Shown here one piece after another: positions 9,338-15,523 of a stretch of 15,852 bases of DNA. The notes under the pieces were generated by a model. That model had not been told where the DNA came from. It saw only the letters and a program-made list of their open reading frames with translations, and searched no databases. The translations under genes and the position numbers were made by a program. The stretch comes from Rhodanobacteraceae bacterium. Its GTDB lineage: Bacteria; Pseudomonadota; Gammaproteobacteria; Xanthomonadales; Rhodanobacteraceae. The stretch is from positions 1 through 15,852 of the forward strand of contig JAICIW010000013.1 of assembly GCA_025928735.1 (NCBI GenBank). The letters run 5' to 3'. The stretch's first letter is position 1. Each line of letters starts with the position of its first letter.

Positions 9338-10738
9338 ATGTTCAGATTGTTGCGGCAACGGGCGCTCAAATGGCAGCTCCTGTTGGTGATAGTCGAATTT
9401 GCCCTGCTGGCGGGCTGCGTGTATGCAGCGGTGTTGCTGCGCTATTGGGGTGATCTCGACACCCAGCTTGCCTTCGGGCGAGCCTTGCACTGGCGCGCGC
9501 TGCTGGTCGCTGGCGTCCTCGTTTTCTCGATGGCGGCGCTGGGCCTGTACCAGGTGCACCTGCGGGCCGGCCTGTTGGGGCGACTGAGCCGACAAGGCGT
9601 GGCATTCCTGCTGGGTTGGGTCACGCTGACCGTGCTTTATTACGTCATCCCCGCGACCTATCTGGGCCGCGGAGTGCTCGGCATCGCCCTGGTGCTCGAG
9701 TATCTGGTGGTGGCGCTGTGGCGCATGAGCTTCCTCGGCTTCGTGGACGCCGACTTGTTCAAGCGCCGTGTGGTGATGCTGGGCGCCGGCGAACGTGCGG
9801 CCGAAGTTGTTCGCAAGATGCGCCGCAAGACCGACCAGCGCGGCTTCAAGATCCTGGGTTACGTGCCGATCGGCGATGATCCGGTCGCGGTGCCCGCGAC
9901 ATCCTTGTTGCACCCGGCCAAATGCCTGTACCAGTGGACCCAGCGGATGGGCGTGGACGAGATCGTGGTCGGGCCCGACGATCGCCGCGGCACCTTGCCG
10001 GTGGATGCGTTGCTCGAATGCAAGCAGCGTGGAATCGCCGTCACCGAACTCGCCGAATTCTTCGAACGCGAAGCGGGCAAGATCAAGATGGACCTCACCA
10101 ACCCGTCATGGCTGGTGTTTTCCGACGGCTTCAACATCTCGCCGGTGCGCCGCACCGTGAAGCGCGCGTTCGACGTTGCGATGGCGGCGCTGGTATTGCT
10201 GGTGGGATGGCCGTTCATGCTGCTGACCGCGCTGGCGATCCGGCTGGAGTCGGGCTGGAACGCGCCGATCCTGTACCGACAGGAACGCGTGGGCGAAAAC
10301 GGCAAGTCGTTCCCGGTGATCAAGTTCCGCAGCATGCGCACCGACGCCGAATGCGACGGCGTCGCGCGCTGGGCCACCAAGAACGACGATCGCGTCACCC
10401 GCGTCGGTCGTTTCATCCGCAAGACGCGGCTGGATGAACTGCCGCAACTGTGGAATGTGCTGTGCGGCGACATGAGCATCATCGGTCCGCGCCCCGAGCG
10501 TCCGCAGTTCGTGGACGACTTCAATGCCCGCATCCGCTACTACTCGTTGCGCCATTGCGTGAAACCGGGCCTGACCGGGTGGGCGCAATTGCGTTATCCG
10601 TACGGCTCCTCGTTCGAGGACGCCGAGGAAAAGTTGAAGTTCGACCTGTTTTACGTGAAGAACCACAACTTCGTGTTCGATCTGGCCATCCTGGTGCAGA
10701 CCGTCGAAGTGGTGTTGTTCGGGCGCGGCGCGCGCTGA
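9338..10738 (+). CDS. Polyprenyl-phosphate sugar-1-phosphate transferase (exosortase/EPS-associated type)
   Basis: A 466-residue inner-membrane enzyme expected to move a sugar-1-phosphate from a UDP-sugar to undecaprenyl phosphate, starting an exopolysaccharide repeat unit. Four N-terminal membrane helices (about 12-35, 51-71, 85-105, 112-130) are followed by a Rossmann-like domain with GAGERA at 149-154. A fifth hydrophobic segment (276-302) leads into the catalytic sugar-transferase domain, with RLDELPQLWN at 364-373 and IGPRPERP at 382-389. The linker GIAVTELAEFFERE...LTNPSWLVFSDGF resembles the TIGR03013 group tied to PEP-CTERM/exosortase EPS loci more than xanthan GumD; this was judged by eye. 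No other EPS gene or exosortase is in the window. It lies between glmS and glmU, which provide UDP-GlcNAc. Confidence 0.88.
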   Translation: MFRLLRQRALKWQLLLVIVEFALLAGCVYAAVLLRYWGDLDTQLAFGRALHWRALLVAGVLVFSMAALGLYQVHLRAGLLGRLSRQGVAFLLGWVTLTVLYYVIPATYLGRGVLGIALVLEYLVVALWRMSFLGFVDADLFKRRVVMLGAGERAAEVVRKMRRKTDQRGFKILGYVPIGDDPVAVPATSLLHPAKCLYQWTQRMGVDEIVVGPDDRRGTLPVDALLECKQRGIAVTELAEFFEREAGKIKMDLTNPSWLVFSDGFNISPVRRTVKRAFDVAMAALVLLVGWPFMLLTALAIRLESGWNAPILYRQERVGENGKSFPVIKFRSMRTDAECDGVARWATKNDDRVTRVGRFIRKTRLDELPQLWNVLCGDMSIIGPRPERPQFVDDFNARIRYYSLRHCVKPGLTGWAQLRYPYGSSFEDAEEKLKFDLFYVKNHNFVFDLAILVQTVEVVLFGRGAR

Positions 10739-10754
10739 CACGAGGTCACGATGG

Positions 10755-10782
10755 CAGGAGCGCGCTCGGTGCCCGGGCACGC
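10755..10782. repeat. Palindrome / possible degenerate REP after the sugar transferase gene
   Basis: A perfect 12-bp palindrome, GTGCCCGGGCAC (10769-10780), follows AGGAGCG, the same heptamer that opens the REP-like sequence after glmU. It begins 16 bp after the sugar transferase stop. It may be a decayed REP or a weak transcription-end hairpin; no T-tract follows. Confidence 0.25.
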
Positions 10783-10871
10783 TTGGGGGGATTTCGACGG
10801 TGGATCAAGCCGCGATTTGCGGTGGACCGCACGCGCGCCCTTGCGATTGCGCAACCCGGGTGACGCACATC

Positions 10872-10903
10872 CATGCGGCACATTGCCGCGCGCTTGCCGC
10901 ATG
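10872..10903 (+). promoter_or_regulatory. Two mutually exclusive hairpins upstream of glmU
   Basis: GCGGCA at 10875-10880 can pair with TGCCGC at 10884-10889 (6 bp, 3-nt loop). As part of CATGCGGCA at 10872-10880 it can instead pair with TGCCGCATG at 10895-10903 (9 bp, 14-nt loop). The two structures exclude each other and end 67 nt before the glmU ATG. Whether they are transcribed in the glmU leader is unknown, as no convincing glmU promoter is visible in the 232-bp gap 10739-10970. Confidence 0.3.
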
Positions 10904-10970
10904 ACTTTCAGCCACTTGTAGCCCGCCACGCAATGCGTCAATGTGGCAGACCAGACTGGAGACCCGAAGC

Positions 10971-12338
10971 ATGGCCGACCCGTTGCACGTGATCGTCCTC
11001 GCCGCCGGCGAGGGCAAGCGCATGAAGTCCATGCTGCCCAAGGTGCTGATGCCGCTGGCGGGTCGGCCGATGCTGGCACACGTGCTGGACACCGCGCGGG
11101 CGCTTCGGCCCGAAGGCCTGCACGTGGTGTACGGCCATCGCGGCGAACAAGTGCGTGCGACCTTCGCCCGCGACACCGACATCCACTGGGTGCACCAGTC
11201 CGAACAGCGCGGCACCGGACACGCGGTGAAACTGGCCCTGCACGACATTCCCGATCCCGCGCGCATCCTGGTGCTGTACGGCGACGTGCCGCTGCTGCGC
11301 GCCGAAACGCTCACCGAACTGGTACGCACGCACGCGGAACTCGCCGTGCTGGCGACCGAACTCGATGATCCGTCGGGCTACGGACGCGTATTGCGCGACG
11401 GCCTCGGCCGGGTCCGCGCGATCGTGGAAGAAAAGGACGCGGACGAAGCGCAACGCGAAGTGCGCATCGTCAACACCGGCGTCACCTTTGCCGAATCACC
11501 GCAACTGCGGCGTTGGGTCGAGCGACTGGTGCCCGACAACCAGCAGGGCGAGCTGTATCTGACCGACGTATTCGCGCAGGCCGCCGACGATGGCACGCCG
11601 GCCGACGTGGTGATGACGCGCGATCCCATCGAAGCCTTCGGCGCCAACGACCCCGCGCAACTTGCGGAACTGGCGACCTATCTGCGCCGCCGCGACGCGC
11701 GACGCCTGATGCTGGCGGGCGTACGCATCGCCGATCCCGCGCGCTTCGATCTGCGCGGGCACTTCAGCCATGGCCGCGACGTCGAGATCGACGTGGACGT
11801 GATCCTGGAGGACGGCGTCACTTTCGGCGACGGCGTGAAGATCGGTCCGTTTTGCCGACTGCGCAACGTCAATCTCGCGGCCGGGACGGAAGTGATGGCG
11901 CATTGCGATCTGGAAGGCGTCACGACCTACGGCGCCTGCCGGATCGGTCCGTTCGCGCGCTTGCGGCCCGGCACCGAGCTCGCGGCCGGCGTGCACGTCG
12001 GCAACTTCGTCGAAACCAAGAAGACCAAGCTCGGCGAAGGCAGCAAGGCCAACCATCTCACCTATCTCGGCGACACCAAGGTCGGCAGCAACGTCAACAT
12101 CGGCGCCGGCACCATCACCTGCAACTACGACGGCATCAACAAGTTCGTCACCGAAATCGGCGACGGTGCGTTCATCGGTTCCAATACGTCACTGGTCGCG
12201 CCGGTCCGCGTCGGCGAAGGCGCAACCATCGGCGCAGGCTCCACGATCACCGCCGACGCCCCCGCCGACAAATTGAGCCTCGCGCGCGGGCGCCAGACCA
12301 CGATCCAGGACTGGGCGCGTCCGGGCAAAAAACAGTAG
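10971..12338 (+). CDS. glmU: Bifunctional UDP-GlcNAc pyrophosphorylase / GlcN-1-P acetyltransferase
   Basis: Catalyses the last two steps to UDP-GlcNAc: acetylation of glucosamine-1-phosphate with acetyl-CoA, then uridylylation with UTP. At 455 residues it matches E. coli GlmU (456). The N-terminal nucleotidyltransferase domain has LAAGEGKRMKS (10-20) and LPKVL with Lys24. The C-terminal left-handed beta-helix has many hexapeptide repeats, and the region from RLRPGTELAAG through ETKKTKLGEGSKANHL to GAGTITCNYDG holds the acetyltransferase active site. The ATG at 10971 is chosen over one at 10941 because it gives the usual MADPLHVIVLAAG start and has GGAG 10 nt upstream. Unlike many gammaproteobacteria, glmU here is neither beside atp genes nor directly upstream of glmS. 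The TAG stop is part of a REP-like sequence. Confidence 0.96.
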   Translation: MADPLHVIVLAAGEGKRMKSMLPKVLMPLAGRPMLAHVLDTARALRPEGLHVVYGHRGEQVRATFARDTDIHWVHQSEQRGTGHAVKLALHDIPDPARILVLYGDVPLLRAETLTELVRTHAELAVLATELDDPSGYGRVLRDGLGRVRAIVEEKDADEAQREVRIVNTGVTFAESPQLRRWVERLVPDNQQGELYLTDVFAQAADDGTPADVVMTRDPIEAFGANDPAQLAELATYLRRRDARRLMLAGVRIADPARFDLRGHFSHGRDVEIDVDVILEDGVTFGDGVKIGPFCRLRNVNLAAGTEVMAHCDLEGVTTYGACRIGPFARLRPGTELAAGVHVGNFVETKKTKLGEGSKANHLTYLGDTKVGSNVNIGAGTITCNYDGINKFVTEIGDGAFIGSNTSLVAPVRVGEGATIGAGSTITADAPADKLSLARGRQTTIQDWARPGKKQ

Positions 12339-12359
12339 GAGCGAGCCTGCTCGCGGCCA
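12336..12359 (+). repeat. REP-like palindromic element at the glmU stop codon
   Basis: TAGGAGCGAGCCTGCTCGCG begins with the glmU stop codon. Its core, GCGAGC (12341-12346) and GCTCGC (12349-12354), forms a compact hairpin. The TAGGAGCG-stem-loop pattern resembles short extragenic palindromes common in pseudomonads and Lysobacterales. Only one good copy occurs in the window, so repeat status rests on family knowledge rather than on copies seen here. Confidence 0.5.
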
Positions 12360-12414
12360 GTTCTGGGCAAGCAACCATCCTTGGTGCGCTGCCGTTCGGC
12401 ATCCTGCCTCACCC

Positions 12415-12463
12415 GAGCTTCGCGCGCGATCAGCCCCCGGCTGATCGCAAACGCGCGAAGCTC
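12415..12463. terminator. Long hairpin spanning the xanB2 stop codon
   Basis: GAGCTTCGCGCG (12415-12426) pairs perfectly with CGCGCGAAGCTC (12452-12463). Inside this, CGATCAGC (12427-12434) pairs with GCTGATCG (12440-12447). The result is 20 bp of stem with a 4-nt bulge (CAAA, 12448-12451) and a 5-nt loop. The right arm lies in the last codons of xanB2, and the stop codon (12430-12432) is in the left arm. It sits between the convergent glmU and xanB2 genes. No T-tract follows on either strand, so it may end transcripts with Rho or protect 3' ends. Confidence 0.5.
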
Positions 12464-13407
12464 GACCAGCCGTCGATCTCGACCAGCAGCTCGCGCCGGC
12501 AGATGTCGCCGTGCAGCAGCAGGCTCGGCACGGCCGGGTCGAGATGGCGCGCCAGTGCGGCACGGATCCGTTCGGCATCCTGCGGGCGGCGCACGTAAAC
12601 CTTGAGCGGCGACGACGCATCGAACGCGGGCAGCGCGGCCCGTTCCAGCAGTGCGTGCAGGTTCGCGATGGCCTCATCGGCTTGCGCGGCCACATCCTCC
12701 GTATGGTGCGAGGCATGGCCGATCACGGCCGCGGTACCGGATATCGCGAGCGCACCGCCCGGCAACTGCATCGCGCGTGCAAAACTTGGGGCAGTCGGGC
12801 CGTACTGGCGCGGATATTTCCAGGCGCTCACCTGACGCGGATTTTCCAGCGCCTCGCCCGGCTCGGTGGCGCACAGCGCGTACACCTGCAACAAACCTTC
12901 GCATCCATGGTGTCCGATCGCGGTGGCCGCGGGGTAACGCGTGATTCCGCGCGTCGCGAGCCCGCGTGCGCGGCCGCTGCAAAACAACCGGTAGCGCTCA
13001 CCGTCGCCTTCGCCCGCGTTGATCGCACCGAGATAATTCCAGATGCGTTGCAGATGCCGTTCCGGCGACGCCGCGACGTGCGCAAGCAGAAGCGTGTAGG
13101 CGCGTTCACTGGCGGCCTCGATGCCGCCGCACCCGGCTTCGTCGACTTCCACCGCAATGAAACGCCAGCCGTCACCAGCTGCCCAGCGCAGCGCGTCGGC
13201 GCGGCCATGGTTCACCTTGCCCTCGACCGACCAGCACTCGCGCGGCACACCGACATCCAGCGGCGGCAGCGGGACCCGCAAATGGCGCGGATCGGAAGTC
13301 TCGTCCGCGCCCGCGCCGAAATCGAACACCGCCAGCGTGTCCGGCCGTTCCAGCAGCGTTGACACAGGTTCCACCCGATAGGCGACGCGCAGCTCCGAAC
13401 CCCTCAT
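12430..13407 (-). CDS. xanB2: Chorismatase, XanB2 type (3-/4-hydroxybenzoate synthase)
   Basis: Chorismatases split chorismate into pyruvate plus a benzoate. XanB2 of Xanthomonas yields 3-hydroxybenzoate for xanthomonadin and 4-hydroxybenzoate for ubiquinone. The 325-residue product carries the family blocks NYLGAINAGEGDGERYRLFC (124-143) with SGRA, PAATAIGHHG (159-168), ENPRQVSAWKYPRQYGP (188-204), PSFARA (207-212), LKVYVRRPQDAERI (268-281) and GDICRRELLVEIDG (300-313). FkbO/RapK and Hyg5 share these, but the neighbouring ACP points to XanB2. The ATG at 13407 has a strong AAGG 6 nt upstream; a GTG at 13431 is possible but less likely. The gene is divergent from the ACP gene, and its C-terminal codons form half of a long hairpin. 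The product ratio cannot be inferred. Confidence 0.88.
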   Translation of the reverse strand: MRGSELRVAYRVEPVSTLLERPDTLAVFDFGAGADETSDPRHLRVPLPPLDVGVPRECWSVEGKVNHGRADALRWAAGDGWRFIAVEVDEAGCGGIEAASERAYTLLLAHVAASPERHLQRIWNYLGAINAGEGDGERYRLFCSGRARGLATRGITRYPAATAIGHHGCEGLLQVYALCATEPGEALENPRQVSAWKYPRQYGPTAPSFARAMQLPGGALAISGTAAVIGHASHHTEDVAAQADEAIANLHALLERAALPAFDASSPLKVYVRRPQDAERIRAALARHLDPAVPSLLLHGDICRRELLVEIDGWSSFARLRSAGG

Positions 13408-13523
13408 GCCATCCCTTCCAAATCGCTGCACCGCGTGCGGTCATGCATGCCGATCGGTGCCTGTGTCAAACTGTCCATGCTACACTGAATGGTTGACTTG
13501 ATGAGCGTGCGGAGCCGCGGAGC
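13408..13523. promoter_or_regulatory. Shared divergent promoter region of xanB2 and acp
   Basis: This 116-bp gap must hold both promoters. Towards xanB2, a perfect TTGACA -35 is present on the minus strand (13468-13463), but the best -10 is only CATGAC at 18-bp spacing. Towards the ACP gene, TACACT (13481-13486) is a fair -10 without a convincing -35. The elements interleave, so the two genes are probably co-regulated. No clear operator is seen. Confidence 0.3.
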
Positions 13524-13796
13524 ATGACCCAGCAAACCCCTGCGGAGCAGGAATTGGCGAGCCTGATCGTCGAGAACCTCAATCTCGAAAACGTGGCCCC
13601 CGAAAACATCGATCCCGAGGCGCCGCTGTTCGGCGGCGAGCTGGGCCTCGATTCCATCGACGCGCTGGAACTGGCGCTGGCGGTATCCAAACGCTACGGC
13701 ATCCAGTTGCGCTCCGACAACCCCGACAACCGGCGCGTGTTCGGATCGCTGCGCGCATTGTCCGAGCACATTCAGGCGCAGCGTTCGGCGGCTTGA
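13524..13796 (+). CDS. Acyl carrier protein, xanthomonadin/aryl-polyene type
   Basis: A 90-residue acidic, helical ACP. GLDSIDALEL (41-50) is the 4'-phosphopantetheine site, with Ser44 carrying the prosthetic group. The start ELASLIVENLNLENVAPENIDPEAPLFG and the tail DNRRVFGSLRALSEHI are typical of ACPs from aryl-polyene/xanthomonadin clusters rather than of fatty-acid AcpP. In Xanthomonas such an ACP (xanC) lies beside xanB2, and here it is divergent from xanB2, which supports the call. It would hold 3-hydroxybenzoyl or growing polyenoyl chains. The ATG has GGAG 9 nt upstream. No ketosynthase, dehydratase or ligase gene follows; the next gene is an unrelated DUF4124 gene on the other strand. 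Confidence 0.88.
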   Translation: MTQQTPAEQELASLIVENLNLENVAPENIDPEAPLFGGELGLDSIDALELALAVSKRYGIQLRSDNPDNRRVFGSLRALSEHIQAQRSAA

Positions 13797-13922
13797 GAGT
13801 AACCATTCGAAGCGGCTGTTGTGAAAAGTCAGACCATGGAAGGCCGTTCTGGTGCCCATGACTCGGGGCGTTGGTCCCGGAAAGTCTGTCCCGGCGACGC
13901 AGCGATCAGGGACGATCGCACA

Positions 13923-14582
13923 CTAAAGCTGCGAATCGTCGGTGTTGCTGAATTTCGCGCGCAACGCGCGATAGTGTTCCAGTTGCGCGGCAAAACGGGT
14001 TTCGGTCCTGGCGAAATCCGCACGCTTCCGCACCAGTGCCGCGCGCTCGCCGTTGACACTCTCCCGCTGTTCGGCAATCCGCTCGCTGACGTACGGCGGA
14101 ATCGGCTGTTTCGAATGTTCCAGGTCGGCGGCGTGTGCCAGCAGCTCGGTCAAAGAGTCTTCCTGGCTGCGCAGGTTGGTTTCCAGCGAGCCGATGTCGG
14201 CCTGGATCTGGTGAAGCTGCGCTTGCTGCGACGCCTGCAGATCCTTGTCGGTCGGATAAGCCGTCAGCATCTGCGCGTCGGCGATCCGGCGTTGCTGCGC
14301 GTCGCGTCGGGCGGCTGCGTCCTGCGCGGCACGCGTGGCTGCCGCGCGGCGCTCGGCGGGCGTCAGCTCGCGTTCCACGTGGCGGACCACCATGCCTTGC
14401 GAGTCGACGATGTCGTAGCCCCCGGCCAGCGCCGAGGAGGGAATGGTGTCGCTGAAGTGCACGACGCCGGAAGCATCCGTCCAACGATAGTGGGTGGTCG
14501 GCGTGGGCGGAGCCGCGAACGCAGGCGCGCACATGCCGAAGGCCAGGGCTGCGAGCAGCAGGCATGAGGAAATTCGGCGCAT
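13923..14582 (-). CDS. Secreted DUF4124 coiled-coil protein
   Basis: A 219-residue protein of unknown function. A signal peptide is clear: basic start MRR, a hydrophobic core to about residue 20, and APAFA-AP cleavage near 23-24, so it should be periplasmic or envelope-attached. Next comes a DUF4124 domain, HYRWTDASGVVHFSDTIPSS (31-50), a short beta-rich module frequent in gammaproteobacterial exported proteins. The rest (about 75-215) is Ala/Gln/Arg/Glu-rich and predicted helical or coiled coil. There is no lipobox and no catalytic motif. GGAG lies 6 nt before the ATG. It is on the same strand as pyrE, 160 bp downstream of it, with its own likely -10, so it is probably transcribed separately. 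Confidence 0.8.
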   Translation of the reverse strand: MRRISSCLLLAALAFGMCAPAFAAPPTPTTHYRWTDASGVVHFSDTIPSSALAGGYDIVDSQGMVVRHVERELTPAERRAAATRAAQDAAARRDAQQRRIADAQMLTAYPTDKDLQASQQAQLHQIQADIGSLETNLRSQEDSLTELLAHAADLEHSKQPIPPYVSERIAEQRESVNGERAALVRKRADFARTETRFAAQLEHYRALRAKFSNTDDSQL

Positions 14583-14602
14583 CACGATCTCCGGATGAAA
14601 CC

Positions 14603-14608
14603 AGTATA
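14603..14608 (-). promoter_or_regulatory. Predicted -10 of the DUF4124 gene
   Basis: TATACT (5/6 match) on the minus strand predicts a start near 14596, giving a 14-nt leader that contains the GGAG ribosome site. The -35 is weak: TTGTGG at 15-bp spacing is the best candidate. Confidence 0.35.
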
Positions 14609-14691
14609 GGCCCAGGAAGCCCGCCACAACCTGCCGCACTTGGCAGCTTGCGCGTCGGGGTGCCCTGCCGAATCGCCCACGATGGTTCCGC

Positions 14692-14755
14692 GGAGCCGGC
14701 ACGAGGCTTTCAGGCCATGCAAATTGCGGGCCGGACACGGATTCAGGCCGGCTCC
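14692..14755. repeat. Inverted repeat across the pyrE stop codon
   Basis: GGAGCCGGC (14692-14700) and GCCGGCTCC (14747-14755) are perfect 9-bp inverted arms, 46 nt apart. One arm lies just beyond the pyrE stop and the other at its last codons. The loop holds a smaller GGC-TTTCAG-GCC hairpin (14705-14716). It may stabilise or end the pyrE transcript. Nothing else is recognised in the 160-bp gap apart from the DUF4124 promoter. Confidence 0.3.
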
Positions 14756-15396
14756 ACGCCGTAACGGTCGCGATAGGCCTCAAGTCGTTCGCGCTCAGCC
14801 GCGAGCGCGGGCCGCGAGCCCGCATATTCCATGAGGTCGCCAAGGCCAACGATCGCGATCACCGGCACACCATGCTCGCGCGCCAGTTCCTGCACCGCGG
14901 AACGTGTACCCTGCCCGCGTTCCTGTCGATCCAGCGCCACCAGCACGCCGGCCACGATCGCGCCCGCATCGCGGATCAGGCCGAGCGATTCACGCACCGC
15001 GGTGCCGGCGGTGATCACGTCGTCGACAATCAACACCCGCCCGGAAAGCGGCGCGCCGACGATCACACCGCCTTCGCCGTGGTCCTTGACCTCCTTGCGG
15101 TTGTACGCCCACGGCACGTCCCGGCCATGTTCGCGCGTCAGCGCGATGGCCGTCGCCGCCGCGAGCGGAATGCCCTTGTAGGCCGGCCCGAACAACATGT
15201 CGAAGGGCAAGCCGTTCGCGGCCACGGCGGCCGCATACGCAATCCCGACGTCGGCCAGCGCGGCGCCGGTGTCGATCCTGCCCATGTTGAAGAAATACGG
15301 ACTCTGCCGGCCGGACTTCAAGGTGAATTCGCCGAAACGCAGCACGCCGCGTGACAGCGCGGTGTCGAGGAAGGCTTGTTGGTGGGATTGGAGCAT
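14743..15396 (-). CDS. pyrE: Orotate phosphoribosyltransferase
   Basis: Joins orotate and PRPP to give orotidine-5'-phosphate in pyrimidine synthesis. At 217 residues it is close to E. coli PyrE (213). The PRPP-binding motif VLIVDDVITAGTA (121-133) is intact. FTLKSGRQSPYFFN near 24-37, FGPAYKGIP (69-77) and the flexible catalytic loop NRKEVKDHGEGG (99-110) are also present. The ATG at 15396 is chosen from the conserved N-terminus MLQSHQQAFLDTAL; in-frame codons continue upstream, but they run through repeat sequence. No good Shine-Dalgarno sequence precedes it. It is divergent from xth, an arrangement shared with pseudomonads, where crc adjoins pyrE. Confidence 0.95.
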   Translation of the reverse strand: MLQSHQQAFLDTALSRGVLRFGEFTLKSGRQSPYFFNMGRIDTGAALADVGIAYAAAVAANGLPFDMLFGPAYKGIPLAAATAIALTREHGRDVPWAYNRKEVKDHGEGGVIVGAPLSGRVLIVDDVITAGTAVRESLGLIRDAGAIVAGVLVALDRQERGQGTRSAVQELAREHGVPVIAIVGLGDLMEYAGSRPALAAERERLEAYRDRYGVEPA

Positions 15397-15413
15397 GGTC
15401 GACGGGAAGCAGC

Positions 15414-15522
15414 GAACAGGGAAGCCGCATGATAAAGCCTCGCGTCTGCCGCAGGATTCGTGGTTGGGTGTACACGTATCCGTTACGCTCTTGCCCTGCT
15501 CCCTCCGCCCTGCTCCCTGTTC
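15414..15522. repeat. GAACAGGGA-type repeats between pyrE and xth
   Basis: GAACAGGGA (15414-15422) and its exact inverse TCCCTGTTC (15514-15522) bracket most of the 127-bp divergent gap. GCCCTGCTCCCT also occurs twice in tandem (15493-15504 and 15507-15518) with a 14-bp period. The right arm ends one base before the xth ATG, so the expected ribosome-site region is pyrimidine-rich repeat. An 8-bp palindrome, GTGTACAC, lies at 15468-15475. TATCAT on the minus strand (in ATGATA near 15429) is a possible pyrE -10. Confidence 0.5.
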
Positions 15523-15523
15523 A

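Noticed and set aside
10751..10921. A 56-codon ATG reading frame after the sugar transferase gene, with GAGG 5 nt upstream
   Set aside because: Its composition is what GC-rich noncoding DNA gives (Arg/Gly/Pro-rich), it overlaps the palindrome and both competing hairpins, and I recognise no family. It is more likely intergenic.
13408..13431. GTG start at 13431 for xanB2
   Set aside because: The ATG at 13407 has a strong AAGG site 6 nt upstream, which the longer form would translate.
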